A stretch of DNA of 64,000 nt from Aquimarina sp042434915 (GCF_042434915.1 NZ_CP170198.1:310001-374000), one strand, 5' to 3'; numbered from the stretch's first letter, positions 8,701 through 16,413 are shown. Notes: generated by a model not told the origin, from the letters alone. Numbers and translations are program-made.

Positions 8701-11489
8701 TATGGGAAGGTACCGCACTTGCAGGTAACACGGTAAGCGTAGATGCAGCAGGCACGTATACTGTAGTTGTAGAAGATCCTACCACAGGTTGTAGTACCGA
8801 AGATGTAGTACTGATCGAAGATATTCGTAACACCCCAAGTATCACTACTGTTGTAGAGAACAATGGAGTTATCACGTGTGATTTCGAAAGCTTAACAGTT
8901 ACTATCAACACCGATATCAGTAATGCCACCATCCTATGGGAAGGTACCGCACTTGCAGGTAACACGGTAAGCGTAGATGCAGCAGGCACGTATACTGTAG
9001 TTGTAGAAGATCCTACCACAGGTTGTAGTACCGAAGATGTAGTACTGATCGAAGATATTCGTAACACCCCAAGTATCACTACTGTTGTAGAGAACAATGG
9101 AGTTATCACGTGTGATTTCGAGACTTTAACAGTTACTATCAACACCGATATCAGTAATGCCACCATCCTATGGGAAGGTACCGCACTTGCAGGTAACACG
9201 GTAAGCGTAGATGCAGCAGGCACGTATACTGTAGTTGTAGAAGATCCTACCACAGGTTGTAGTACCGAAGATGTAGTACTGATCGAAGATATTCGTAACA
9301 CCCCAAGTATCACTACTGTTGTAGAGAACAACGGAGTTATCACGTGTGCTTTCGAGACTTTAACAGTTACTATCAACACCGATATCAGTAATGCCACCAT
9401 CCTATGGGAAGGTACCGCACTTGCAGGTAACACGGTAAGCGTAGATGCAGCAGGCACGTATACTGTAGTTGTAGAAGATCCTACCACAGGTTGTACTACC
9501 GAAGATGTAGTAGTTATCGAAGATATTCGTAACACCCCAAGTATCACTACTGTTGTAGAGAACAATGGAGTTATCACGTGTGATTTCGAGACTTTAGCAG
9601 TTACTATCAACACCGATATCAGTAATGCCACCATCCTATGGGAAGGTACCGCACTTGCAGGTAATACAGTACATGTAGATGCAGCAGGCACGTATACTGT
9701 AGTTGTAGAAGATCCTACCACAGGTTGTAGTACCGAAGATGTAGTACTGATCGAAGATATTCGTAACACCCCAAGTATCACTACCGTTGTAGAGAACAAT
9801 GGAGTTATCACGTGTGATTTCGAGACTTTAACAGTTACTATCAACACCGATATCAGTAATGCCACCATCCTATGGGAAGGTACCGCACTTGCAGGTAACA
9901 CGGTAAGCGTAGATGCAGCAGGCACGTATACTGTAGTTGTAGAAGATCCTACCACAGGTTGTACTACCGAAGATGTAGTACTGATCGAAGATATTCGTAA
10001 CACCCCAAGTATCACTACTGTTGTAGAGAACAATGGAGTTATCACGTGTGATTTCGAGACTTTAGCAGTTACTATCAACACCGATATCAGTAATGCCACC
10101 ATCCTATGGGAAGGTACCGCACTTGCAGGTAACACGGTAAGCGTAGATGCAGCAGGCACGTATACTGTAGTTGTAGAAGATCCTACCACAGGTTGTAGTA
10201 CCGAAGATGTAGTACTGATCGAAGATATTCGTAACACCCCAAGTATCACTACTGTTGTAGAGAACAATGGAGTTATCACGTGTGATTTCGAGACTTTAGC
10301 AGTTACTATCAACACCGATATCAGTAATGCCACCATCCTATGGGAAGGTACCGCACTTGCAGCTAACACGGTAAGCGTAGATGCAGCAGGCACGTATACT
10401 GTAGTTGTAGAAGATCCTACCACAGGTTGTACTACCGAAGATGTAGTACTGATCGAAGATATTCGTAACACCCCAAGTATCACTACTGTTGTAGAGAACA
10501 ATGGAGTTATCACGTGTGATTTCGAGACTTTAGCAGTTACTATCAACACCGATATCAGTAATGCCACCATCCTATGGGAAGGTACCGCACTTGCAGCTAA
10601 CACGGTAAGCGTAGATGCAGCAGGCACGTATACTGTAGTTGTAGAAGATCCTACCACAGGTTGTAGTACCGAAGATGTAGTACTGATCGAAGAAAGTCAA
10701 AGTGAATTGAATGTTTCGATTGATGTTTCTAATGATAGAGTAATAGATTGTACTTCTGAAGAAGTAGTAGTAACATTTACCACCAGTATTAGTAATCCTA
10801 CTATTTTATGGAACGGAACTGCGCTTTCAGGTAACAGTTTAACAGTAAGTTCAGGAGGTACCTATGATGTACTAGTTACTGATAACGATAATGCGAGCTG
10901 TTCATTTGAAACAGTGGTAACAATCGACGATCTAAGAAGTGTTCCAGTATACAGTGTAAGTAGAGAATGTTTAGCCAATGGAGCTATACTGTTAACCGCT
11001 AGTTCAGAAAATCCAGATATTACATTCAAATGGAGCGTAGGGTCAGAAGGAGACTCAACAATTGAAGTAACAGCTTCTGGACGCTATGATATTGATGTTA
11101 TAGATACAAAAACAGGGTGTTCTGATATTGGAAGAATTAGAGTAAGTGATAATGAAATTGGTGATTGTTCTAGAGGAGCATCTGAAAGAATTTCTACTAC
11201 AAGTAGTATTCTTAACAATTTTGAAGTTGAGTTAGATGTATTTCCAAATCCAGCACAGGGTCCTGTTAATATCATGTTCAATTCAACAGAAAAAGGAACT
11301 GCAAAACTTGAAGTTTATTCTACATCAGGTGTTTTGATAAAAACACTGTTTGATGGAGAGGTGGAAGCATTCAAAGAATATAAAGCTATATTTAATGAAT
11401 ATGGATCACTACCATCGGCAATGTATTTTTGTAAGTTAACGTTGAATGATAGAGTTGTAACAGATAAAATTATTTTATCTGATCAGTAA
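1..11489 (+). CDS. Giant repetitive T9SS-exported surface adhesin (5' end missing)
   Basis: The reading frame is already open at base 3 and ends with TAA at 11487-11489, so at least 3828 residues are present and the N-terminus lies outside the window. Order seen: about five and a half copies of a 161-residue double Ig/PKD-like unit (to ~2790), one diverged unit, a jelly-roll-like non-repeat segment (~3000-3440, starting near EILWLEDFEDLEDG), one more Ig-like unit, about 30 copies of a 78-residue Ig-like unit (3684-~10703), two diverged units, then a C-terminal type A T9SS sorting domain (FPNPAQGPVNI ... SGVLIKTLF ... MYFCKL). Each repeat has a WxGP or LWEGTAL core, a GxYTxxV strand and two cysteines. 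By analogy with SprB-type gliding or biofilm adhesins it should be a cell-surface or secreted filament; the ligand is unknown. A terminator follows at once. Confidence 0.9.
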   Translation, partial: NTRIVEVFEGGDYTLRVTAVNGCFSTETVNVDEDKETPSINASVDGEITCINTEVTLTGSSTTPDVSYQWRGPNGFSSTSAIVVVSEGGEYDLTVTRPNGCSSVAFIEVEENKDEPNISATVDGAIGCSDATRIASVVTLTGNSTTPNVSYVWTGPNGFNENTRIVEVFEGGDYTLRVTAVNGCFSTETVNVDEDKETPSINASVDGEITCINTEVTLTGSSTTPDVSYQWRGPNGFSSTSAIVVVSEGGEYDLTVTRPNGCSSVAFIEVEENKDEPNISATVDGAIGCSDATRIASVVTLTGNSTTPNVSYVWTGPNGFNENTRIVEVFEGGDYTLRVTAVNGCFSTETVNVDEDRETPSINASVDGEITCINTEVTLTGSSTTPGVSYQWRGPNGFSSTSAIVVVSEGGEYDLTVTRPNGCSSVAFIEVEENKDEPNISATVDGAIGCSDATRIASVVTLTGNSTTPNVSYVWTGPNGFNENTRIVEVFEGGDYTLRVTAANGCFSTETVNVDEDKETPSINASVDGEITCINTEVTLTGSSTTPGVSYQWRGPNGFSSTSAIVVVSEGGEYDLTVTRPNGCSSVAFIEVEENKNEPNISATVDGAIGCSDATRIASVVTLTGNSTTPNVSYNWTGPNGFNENTRIVEVFEGGDYTLRVTAANGCFSTETVNVDEDKETPSINASVDGEITCINTEVTLTGSSTTPDVSYQWRGPNGFSSTSAIVVVSEGGEYDLTVTRPNGCSSVAFIEVEENKDEPNISATVDGAIGCSDATRIASVVTLTGNSTTPNVSYNWTGPNGFNENTRIVEVFEGGDYTLRVTAANGCFSTETVNVDEDKETPSINASVDGEITCINTEVTLTGSSTTPDVSYQWRGPNGFSSTSAIVVVSEGGEYDLTVTRPNGCSSVAFIEVEENKDEPNISATVDGSISCSVSVVTLIGNSTTSNVSYAWKDPNGVVFNTKNLEVNAAGIYTLTVTAPNGCSVSQTAEVISSIAGGTEILWLEDFEDLEDGTIIDIGDTAWSLDYTGNSLRSMVVNNQFKSYGLLARRSIWKSETIDISSFKDVNVTLDFEASGSLELNQDYFRVYYILDNGGETLFYEYSDPEVSRISSPFLEGSELQIVIHQFNTGTDEVYIFDNIKVSGERSNEVEVSTSVEGALTCVDNEVIITAISAIEDVSYLWEGPNGFVSTLKSITVSTEGDYSLTVTTPSGCSGSTIRTIERDDALPQLTTTITNNGNIDCNFNEVAVTINTDISNATILWEGTALAGNTVSVDAAGTYTVVVEDPTTGCSTEDVVLIEDIRNTPSITTVVENNGVITCAFETLAVTINTDISNATILWEGTALAGNTVSVDAAGTYTVVVEDPTTGCSTEDVVLIEDIRNTPSITTVVENNGVITCDFESLTVTINTDISNATILWEGTALAGNTVHVDAAGTYTVVVEDPTTGCSTEDVVLIEDIRNTPSITTVVENNGVITCDFETLAVTINTDISNATILWEGTALAGNTVSVDAAGTYTVVVEDPTTGCSTEDVVLIEDIRNTPSITTVVENNGVITCAFETLAVTINTDISNATILWEGTALAGNTVSVDAAGTYTVVVEDPTTGCSTEDVVLIEDIRNTPSITTVVENNGVITCAFETLAVTINTDISNATILWEGTALAGNTVSVDAAGTYTVVVEDPTTGCSTEDVVLIEDIRNTPSITTVVENNGVITCAFETLAVTINTDISNATILWEGTALAGNTVSVDAAGTYTVVVEDPTTGCSTEDVVLIEDIRNTPSITTVVENNGVITCDFERLLIIINTDISNATILWEGTALAGNTVHVDAAGTYTVVVEDPTTGCSTEDVVLIEDIRNTPSITTVVENNGVITCAFETLAVTINTDISNATILWEGTALAGNTVSVDAAGTYTVVVEDPATGCSTEDVVLIEDIRNTPSITTVVENNGVITCAFETLAVTINTDISNATILWEGTALAGNTVSVDAAGTYTVVVEDPATGCSTEDVVLIEDIRNTPSITTVVENNGVITCAFETLTVTINTDISNATILWEGTALAGNTVSVDAAGTYTVVVEDPTTGCSTEDVVLIEDIRNTPSITTVVENNGVITCAFETLTVTINTDISNATILWEGTALAGNTVSVDAAGTYTVVVEDPTTGCTTEDVVVIEDIRNTPSITTVVENNGVITCDFETLAVTINTDISNATILWEGTALAGNTVHVDAAGTYTVVVEDPTTGCTTEDVVLIEDIRNTPSITTVVENNGVITCAFETLAVTINTDISNATILWEGTALAGNTVSVDAAGTYTVVVEDPATGCSTEDVVLIEDIRNTPSITTVVENNGVITCAFETLAVTINTDISNATILWEGTALAGNTVSVDAAGTYTVVVEDPATGCSTEDVVLIEDIRNTPSITTVVENNGVITCAFETLTVTINTDISNATILWEGTALAGNTVSVDAAGTYTVVVEDPTTGCSTEDVVLIEDIRNTPSITTVVENNGVITCAFETLTVTINTDISNATILWEGTALAGNTVSVDAAGTYTVVVEDPTTGCTTEDVVVIEDIRNTPSITTVVENNGVITCDFETLAVTINTDISNATILWEGTALAANTVSVDAAGTYTVVVEDPTTGCSTEDVVLIEDIRNTPSVTTVVENNGVITCDFERLLIIINTDISNATILWEGTALAGNTVHVDAAGTYTVVVEDPTTGCTTEDVVLIEDIRNEPSVTTVVENNGVITCAFETLTVTIDTDISNATILWEGTALAGNTVSVDAAGTYTVVVEDPTTGCTTEDVVLIEDIRNTPSITTVVENNGVITCDFERLLIIINTDISNATILWEGTALAGNTVHVDAAGTYTVVVEDPTTGCSTEDVVLIEDIRNTPSITTVVENNGVITCAFETLAVTINTDISNATILWEGTALAGNTVSVDAAGTYTVVVEDPTTGCSTEDVVLIEDIRNTPSITTVVENNGVITCDFESLTVTINTDISNATILWEGTALAGNTVSVDAAGTYTVVVEDPTTGCSTEDVVLIEDIRNTPSITTVVENNGVITCDFETLTVTINTDISNATILWEGTALAGNTVSVDAAGTYTVVVEDPTTGCSTEDVVLIEDIRNTPSITTVVENNGVITCAFETLTVTINTDISNATILWEGTALAGNTVSVDAAGTYTVVVEDPTTGCTTEDVVVIEDIRNTPSITTVVENNGVITCDFETLAVTINTDISNATILWEGTALAGNTVHVDAAGTYTVVVEDPTTGCSTEDVVLIEDIRNTPSITTVVENNGVITCDFETLTVTINTDISNATILWEGTALAGNTVSVDAAGTYTVVVEDPTTGCTTEDVVLIEDIRNTPSITTVVENNGVITCDFETLAVTINTDISNATILWEGTALAGNTVSVDAAGTYTVVVEDPTTGCSTEDVVLIEDIRNTPSITTVVENNGVITCDFETLAVTINTDISNATILWEGTALAANTVSVDAAGTYTVVVEDPTTGCTTEDVVLIEDIRNTPSITTVVENNGVITCDFETLAVTINTDISNATILWEGTALAANTVSVDAAGTYTVVVEDPTTGCSTEDVVLIEESQSELNVSIDVSNDRVIDCTSEEVVVTFTTSISNPTILWNGTALSGNSLTVSSGGTYDVLVTDNDNASCSFETVVTIDDLRSVPVYSVSRECLANGAILLTASSENPDITFKWSVGSEGDSTIEVTASGRYDIDVIDTKTGCSDIGRIRVSDNEIGDCSRGASERISTTSSILNNFEVELDVFPNPAQGPVNIMFNSTEKGTAKLEVYSTSGVLIKTLFDGEVEAFKEYKAIFNEYGSLPSAMYFCKLTLNDRVVTDKIILSDQ
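3684..10703 (+). repeat. 234-bp tandem repeat array, about 30 copies (78-residue Ig-like unit)
   Basis: GTAGTACTGA-type marks at 3891 and 10677 are separated by exactly 29 x 234 bp, giving 30 units. The unit encodes NNGVITC..., INTDISNATILWEGTALAG, VDAAGTYTVVVEDP and TGC[ST]TEDVV. The period is a multiple of three, so the frame is kept. Variation sits in a few positions: CDFE/CAFE, AVT/TVT, SVDAAG/HVDAAG, PTTGC/PATGC. The first and last copies are the most diverged, as expected for arrays that expand from the middle. Confidence 0.95.
5430..7770 (+). repeat. Higher-order duplication of five 234-bp units (1170 bp x 2)
   Basis: Units around 5430-6600 recur around 6600-7770 in the same order with shared private variants. 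GATCCTGCC (PATGC) is at ~5735 and ~5970 and again at ~6905 and ~7140. The rare ATTCGTAATA spelling is near 5781 and 6951, each pair 1170 bp apart. A TTATCGAAGAT (VVIED) unit closes both blocks. This is best explained by unequal crossing-over of a five-unit block. The exact edges are uncertain because the units are so similar. Confidence 0.8.
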
Positions 11490-11512
11490 GAACATATCGA
11501 CGTAGATTTTAT

Positions 11513-11551
11513 AAAATCCCCTAAGATATTCTGATCTTAGGGGATTTTTTT
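11513..11551 (+). terminator. Intrinsic terminator after the giant adhesin
   Basis: A strong stem formed by AAAATCCCCTAAGAT and its complement ATCTTAGGGGATTTT, with a short loop and a T-rich tail, starts 24 bases after the stop codon. Confidence 0.9.
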
Positions 11552-11871
11552 ATTTAAAAAAACTACTTTTTTGTTTAATTAAATTTGATCTTTATAAAGA
11601 AGAATAATTTTTAAAGCGAAGTTTTGAAATAGCATCAATCTTTTGGTTATTATATATTTTATAAAAATCGATGTATCTTTAGATTTGATATGTATACATT
11701 GTTACTAGTTAATTTATTTGATTAAATTAGTTTTTAAATCTTAAATATTAATATGACTATTTTTTATAGTTCTATAATATTTATTAACCTATCATACATT
11801 TCAATGGCTTATATTTAAAAAAAAAAATAACATCGGCATTAGTAGTAATTCTGTTTTTTTCTTCTTTTTTA
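11552..11871. other. AT-rich intergenic region with long A tract
   Basis: There is no RNA gene or further hairpin that I can recognise. From 11788 onward it is open in the frame of the next gene, and from about 11818 that frame reads like a signal peptide (KKKITSALVVILFFSSFL). An uninterrupted run of 11 A lies at 11817-11827. The promoter of the next gene should be here, but I cannot assign it with confidence. Confidence 0.5.
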
Positions 11872-14637
11872 ATGTATATGCGTTCTCAAGAGGCAGGAAT
11901 TATTATTAATGAAGTTTCTAATGGAGCATCTGGAATAAAGGAATGGGTAGAACTATTAGTCATCGGTGATCCCGCAAATCCAACAAGTCCTGTGGATCTA
12001 ACCAATTGGATTATTGATGATAATAATGGAGATTTTCAATCCCTAAGCACAGGAGTTGGTATTTCAACAGGTCATATCATTTTAGGAAGTATTTTTGACG
12101 ATGTATTACCAGGCTCCCTTATAGTAATTTATAACTCAAATGATCCTGATGTGGGTGAGCTACCAGCAGATGATGTTTTTGACATTAATGATGATCATGT
12201 TTACGTCGTATCTATCGATGCAGTTTCTTTAAAGAATAGCGGAACAAAGCCAACTAATGCAAATGCTGCATACACACCTTGTATACAATCTTCAACGACA
12301 GTTACTTCGTGGGGAAGAATTAGTCTTCGAAACTCTGGAGATGCTTTTCAAGTTAGAAAACCAGATGGTAGTTTTTTTCATGGTTTTTCTTATGAGGATA
12401 TTGATGCTAATACTCTAGCGCCAACTTTTCCTATTAGTAATAATCCCTCCTTTAATGTTGGGGCTGGCGGCTCAGGAAGTACATTTTCTTTTGCTTGTGG
12501 TGATTGGGAGAACAGCGCCAATTTTACACGCTCTGGTTTAGAAGGAAGAACAGCTGGATTAGCTAATTCTTCAGCCAATCAAATAGTTATTGAAAAAATA
12601 AGAAATGGAACTTTTGATTATGCAAATCTAGGTAATCCCATCAATTGTACTCAACTTACTTTAGATACAAAATCAAATCCAACTTCTTGTTCAGCAAAGG
12701 ATGGCATTATACGATTAGAGGGTCTTGTAGCTAATACTTCTTACACCCTTAATTACTTAGATGATGGTATAATGATACGCGAAACTATACTATCAAACGC
12801 TTCTGGCGTACTCGCTGTTTCTAATTTGGATGCTGGTAGTTATGGTGATTTTTACGTTACATTTGATAATATTAATTCTAACGTTATAACTGGGCCTATA
12901 TTACTTGTAAATCCATCAAGTGTAATACCAGAAATTCTTAGTAACGATTTGGACAATAACATTTGTCAGGGTGATAGTGTTACTTTTACCGCAACAGGAG
13001 GTGATGAATATGAATTTTTTAAAGGTTCTCTGAGTGTTCAAGGTCAATCACCAAACGCTACCTACACTACAACCGATCTAGCCGACGGTGACGCTGTTTC
13101 TGTGATCGTAACAGATACTGCTACCGGTTGTTCTAGTACTAGTACTTCTATTGTAATGCAAGTACAATCCTTACCAATTGTAGATTCATCAGCAGATGTT
13201 AGTAGATGTGATTTTTATGTATTACCAGCACTTACGTCGGGAAGTTATTATACAGAAACTAATGGTGGTGGACAAGCGTTATTTCAAGGTGATAGAATAA
13301 CAAGTACGCAAACTATATTTATATATGAAGAGAATAGTTCGATACCTAACTGTAGCAGCGAAAATTCTTTTACCGTTACGATAACAAATGTTCCAATTAT
13401 TAATATTACACAAGCTCCCACATGTACTACTCAATCGAATACCTATTCGGTAGAGGTTACAGTAAGTCAGGGTGTAGTAACAAGTACGGCTGGTGTAGTC
13501 ACAAATATAACAGGTTCTGTTTGGAGTATTTCTGAAATCAATTTAGGAGAAGACATTGATATAACTGTAACTTCTGCTGCGTCAAACTGCCAACAGTCTC
13601 TACGTATTACTTCTCCAATTTGTGTTGTTGCTCAAGATGATTATATCACCCTAAATGGAGGAACGGGAGAAACCTCTCAAAACCTTGTTAATGCCAATGA
13701 TACTTTAAATGGTAATGCTGCTATTTTGGGTACGAATGTTAGTGTTACTTCGTTTATTGATACTAATCCTACCGATGGTATTAGTTTTGACCCGTTGACA
13801 GGAGAAGTAAAAGTTGCTCCAAATACTGAAGCAGGAGAACATTTAATAGAATATGAAATTTGTAGTAGTGTTAATCCCGTGTATTGCAATAATGCTAGAA
13901 TTTTCATAACCGTGAATAATATAGCAAATTTAGCATTGTCCAAAACAGGATTTTATATAGATACTAATGGGGATAATTTGGTTACTATTGGAGATCAGAT
14001 TGAGTACACTTTTTCAGTTCAAAATAATGGGGAGGTACCAGTTTTTAACATTGTTGTATTAGACTCTTTACCTAATATTGAGCTTATAGGTGATCCTATA
14101 GATTTAATGCCAGGTGAAATAAACTCAAGCAATTTTAAAGGGTTTTATACGCTAACTCAAAATGATATTATTGAAGGACAGGTAGTCAATCAAGCAATCG
14201 CAGAAGGACAAATTGCGAATGGTTATAATGTAAATGATTTATCAGATGATCCTTTAGATACAACTGATGTTGATTTTGATGATGACAACGATTTCGAAGA
14301 CCAAACCATTGTTTTTCTTTTGCAACCCGATGAAGTCTTTTTATATCAAGCCATGAGCCCTAATGGAGATAATATTAATGATGCACTAAGGATACCAGGT
14401 CTTCACGCCTTTCCGAATAATGTATTACAGATTTATAATCGTTGGGGTATAATCGTTTTTTCTGAAAAAGGTTATGAACAACCAGGCAAAGAACTTTTTA
14501 CTGGTAACAGTAACAAAGGCCTAAGAACATTTGGTACAACGGCACTACCAACAGGAACCTATTATTATTCATTAGAGTACGTGGCTGCTAATGAGTTGCT
14601 TAAACGCAAGACGGGTTATTTTTATATAAACAGGTAG
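11872..14637 (+). CDS. Lamin-tail/DUF11 protein with gliding-motility (T9SS type B) C-terminal domain
   Basis: Extracellular multidomain protein. The N-terminal part is a lamin-tail (LTD) domain (IIINEVSNGASG...EWVELLV). Then come Ig-like segments with paired cysteines (e.g. ICQGDSVTFTATGGDEY), a DUF11-type repeat (LALSKTGFYIDTNGDN...IGDQIEYTFSVQNNG), and a type B CTD typical of gliding-motility-associated proteins (MSPNGDNINDALRIPG ... IYNRWGIIVFSEKGY ... LPTGTYYYSLEY ... KRKTGYFYINR). The coordinates use the first ATG, 921 codons. That start cuts through a signal peptide encoded upstream in the same frame (open back to 11788), where no ATG, GTG or TTG is present. The true start may be non-canonical (ATA at 11827, inside the A tract), or the A tract may carry an indel. 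It is a likely partner or co-exported protein of the adhesin upstream. Confidence 0.85.
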   Translation: MYMRSQEAGIIINEVSNGASGIKEWVELLVIGDPANPTSPVDLTNWIIDDNNGDFQSLSTGVGISTGHIILGSIFDDVLPGSLIVIYNSNDPDVGELPADDVFDINDDHVYVVSIDAVSLKNSGTKPTNANAAYTPCIQSSTTVTSWGRISLRNSGDAFQVRKPDGSFFHGFSYEDIDANTLAPTFPISNNPSFNVGAGGSGSTFSFACGDWENSANFTRSGLEGRTAGLANSSANQIVIEKIRNGTFDYANLGNPINCTQLTLDTKSNPTSCSAKDGIIRLEGLVANTSYTLNYLDDGIMIRETILSNASGVLAVSNLDAGSYGDFYVTFDNINSNVITGPILLVNPSSVIPEILSNDLDNNICQGDSVTFTATGGDEYEFFKGSLSVQGQSPNATYTTTDLADGDAVSVIVTDTATGCSSTSTSIVMQVQSLPIVDSSADVSRCDFYVLPALTSGSYYTETNGGGQALFQGDRITSTQTIFIYEENSSIPNCSSENSFTVTITNVPIINITQAPTCTTQSNTYSVEVTVSQGVVTSTAGVVTNITGSVWSISEINLGEDIDITVTSAASNCQQSLRITSPICVVAQDDYITLNGGTGETSQNLVNANDTLNGNAAILGTNVSVTSFIDTNPTDGISFDPLTGEVKVAPNTEAGEHLIEYEICSSVNPVYCNNARIFITVNNIANLALSKTGFYIDTNGDNLVTIGDQIEYTFSVQNNGEVPVFNIVVLDSLPNIELIGDPIDLMPGEINSSNFKGFYTLTQNDIIEGQVVNQAIAEGQIANGYNVNDLSDDPLDTTDVDFDDDNDFEDQTIVFLLQPDEVFLYQAMSPNGDNINDALRIPGLHAFPNNVLQIYNRWGIIVFSEKGYEQPGKELFTGNSNKGLRTFGTTALPTGTYYYSLEYVAANELLKRKTGYFYINR

Positions 14638-14708
14638 TTTATTTATATGAGATTGTCCAAATAAACATCTACCATTTATTTTTATAACCCTACTGTTTAT
14701 ACTAGAGT

Positions 14709-15386
14709 CTAAATTTTTGAATTTCTAATTTTAGTAATTATTTCGATTACGTTTTTTGTTTTGACTTCCACATCTTTAAAATTATAATTTCCATCGGTAT
14801 CCTTGACAAAAAGTTTTGACCCTATACCAACACAAGTTACACCTGCAATGAACCATTCCTCTAAATTTTTTAGAGTAGGGGAGACACCTCCCGTAGGCAT
14901 TATTGAGGTCCAAGGACAAGGACCTTTGATCGCTTTAACAAAATTTGCTCCGTAACAATCGCCAGGAAATAATTTTACAATTTCGCAACCTAATTCTTCT
15001 GCTCGAGAAATTTCAGTTAAGGAACCACATCCGGGGGACCACAGCACTTTTCTTCGGTTACAGATCATCGCTATATCTTCCCTAAGAACTGGAGTCACAA
15101 TGAAATTTGCTCCCAGTTGCATATAGAGAGAGGCTGCTGCTGCATCTGTAATAGAACCTACTCCCAGTATTAATGCTGGAAAGTTTACTTTCGCGAAAGC
15201 ACACAAGGCGTCAAATACCTTATGAGCATTTTCCCCTCTGCTAGTAAACTCCACAACTCTTGCACCTCCTTTATACAAAGCTTTTAAGAGCTCTATACCA
15301 TTTTCTACAGATGCATCATAAAATAATGGTACGACTCCTGTTCGTTTCATCTCTTGAGCAACTTCTATTCTTGTAAATTTCGCCAT
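14709..15386 (-). CDS. kdgA: KDPG/KHG aldolase, last step of alginate monomer catabolism
   Basis: Class I aldolase that splits 2-keto-3-deoxy-6-phosphogluconate into pyruvate and glyceraldehyde-3-phosphate in the cytoplasm. The 225-residue product carries the family's catalytic Glu (VVEFTSRGE, E46) and the Schiff-base Lys in EIVKLFPG (K138), followed by IMPTGGVSP (phosphate site). I chose the ATG at 15386 because it lies four bases after the kinase stop and gives MAKFTRIEV, the usual N-terminus. An ATG at 15422 would add 12 residues and overlap the kinase gene. It is the last gene of the MFS-reductase-kinase-aldolase run. A CTTTCGCGAAAG palindrome lies inside the gene (15188-15199). Confidence 0.93.
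   Translation of the reverse strand: MAKFTRIEVAQEMKRTGVVPLFYDASVENGIELLKALYKGGARVVEFTSRGENAHKVFDALCAFAKVNFPALILGVGSITDAAAASLYMQLGANFIVTPVLREDIAMICNRRKVLWSPGCGSLTEISRAEELGCEIVKLFPGDCYGANFVKAIKGPCPWTSIMPTGGVSPTLKNLEEWFIAGVTCVGIGSKLFVKDTDGNYNFKDVEVKTKNVIEIITKIRNSKI
15188..15199. repeat. 12-bp palindrome CTTTCGCGAAAG, copy 1
   Basis: Perfect palindrome inside the aldolase gene, where it encodes the FAK of AFAKV. A second copy is at 28005-28016. It is GC-richer than its surroundings. Confidence 0.7.
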
Positions 15387-15390
15387 AATA

Positions 15391-16413
15391 TTATCTGGAT
15401 ACTTTGCCAGTATGTTCACCATTAATAAAGCGCTCTATATCATCGAGCGATACTAGATTATAATCACCGTAAACGGTGTGTTTAAGACAACAAGAAGCAA
15501 CTGCAATATCAATTGCCCGCTGCTTATCTAACGGATTATCTAAAAGTCCAAAAGTAAGTCCTCCCATAAAAGCATCACCACTTCCTACACGATCAACAAC
15601 AGGTGTAACCTCTTTGATATTTGCCCGATATATTTGTTCCTTATCATAAAGCAAACCTCCTATACGTTGATGGGATGCACTTACAGAATACCTAAGTGTC
15701 GTTGCTATTAGTTTGAGTTGAGGATATAGGTCAAATAGTGTGTTGTAAAGAACTGGAAGCGATTTATCATCTTGATAATTAGGCTGTACTTTGTTGCGAC
15801 CTAACATAAAATATGCAGTATCTATGTCTCCCAATATAAGGTGACTATACGATAACAACTCTGGCATGATGTCTTTAGGTTCTTTCCCCCATTTCCAAAG
15901 TTTAGACCGATAATTTAAATCTGTAGATATTGTTAGATTCAGTTTTTTTGCAATTTTCAAAGCTTCAAGACACTCAAGGGCTGCTTGTTCTGAAATTGCT
16001 GGTGTAATGCCACTCCAATGAAACCACGTGGCATCTTTAAATATCTCTTCCCAATCAAATAGGCCTTTATGGATTGTAGCCATTGAACTACCCGCACGAT
16101 CATATACAACATTGCTAGGGCGAGTCCCTGCACCCGTTTCTAAGAAATAGATACCGAGTCTATCGCCACCCCTCAAAATATGTTGATGTCCTATACCTAG
16201 TTTTTTAATCTCTTGCATGGCAGTATCGCCTATTTCATTCGCAGGCAAGCGCGTCACAAATTTTGATGGTATTCCTAGATTGGTTAGGGCAACAGCAACA
16301 TTAAATTCGCCTCCCCCATAAGTAACTCCAAAAGTTCTTGCTTGGGTAAATCTTAAAAATCGCTCGGTGGACAGACGTAACATAATCTCACCAAAGGTTA
16401 CTACTTGACTCAT
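15391..16413 (-). CDS. kdgK: 2-keto-3-deoxygluconate (KDG) kinase, PfkB family
   Basis: Phosphorylates KDG to KDPG with ATP. The 340-residue protein has the PfkB signature: an N-terminal GGGEFNVAVAL sugar-binding motif (residues 33-43) and a C-terminal DRVGSGDAFMGG motif holding the catalytic base and anion hole. The start at 16413 (MSQVVTFGEIMLRLS) matches the family; the ATG at 16467 would add an untypical 18-residue leader. The aldolase follows after four bases. The 185-bp gap to the reductase upstream is the only sizeable gap in this four-gene run, so a secondary promoter there is possible. Confidence 0.93.
   Translation of the reverse strand: MSQVVTFGEIMLRLSTERFLRFTQARTFGVTYGGGEFNVAVALTNLGIPSKFVTRLPANEIGDTAMQEIKKLGIGHQHILRGGDRLGIYFLETGAGTRPSNVVYDRAGSSMATIHKGLFDWEEIFKDATWFHWSGITPAISEQAALECLEALKIAKKLNLTISTDLNYRSKLWKWGKEPKDIMPELLSYSHLILGDIDTAYFMLGRNKVQPNYQDDKSLPVLYNTLFDLYPQLKLIATTLRYSVSASHQRIGGLLYDKEQIYRANIKEVTPVVDRVGSGDAFMGGLTFGLLDNPLDKQRAIDIAVASCCLKHTVYGDYNLVSLDDIERFINGEHTGKVSR

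Noticed and set aside
3689..10657. A 2322-codon open frame on the minus strand opposite the 78-residue repeats
   Set aside because: It exists only because the 234-bp period is a multiple of three and the unit has no stop in that antisense frame. It has no signal peptide or sensible domains, and the plus-strand frame has clear protein features and a T9SS tail.
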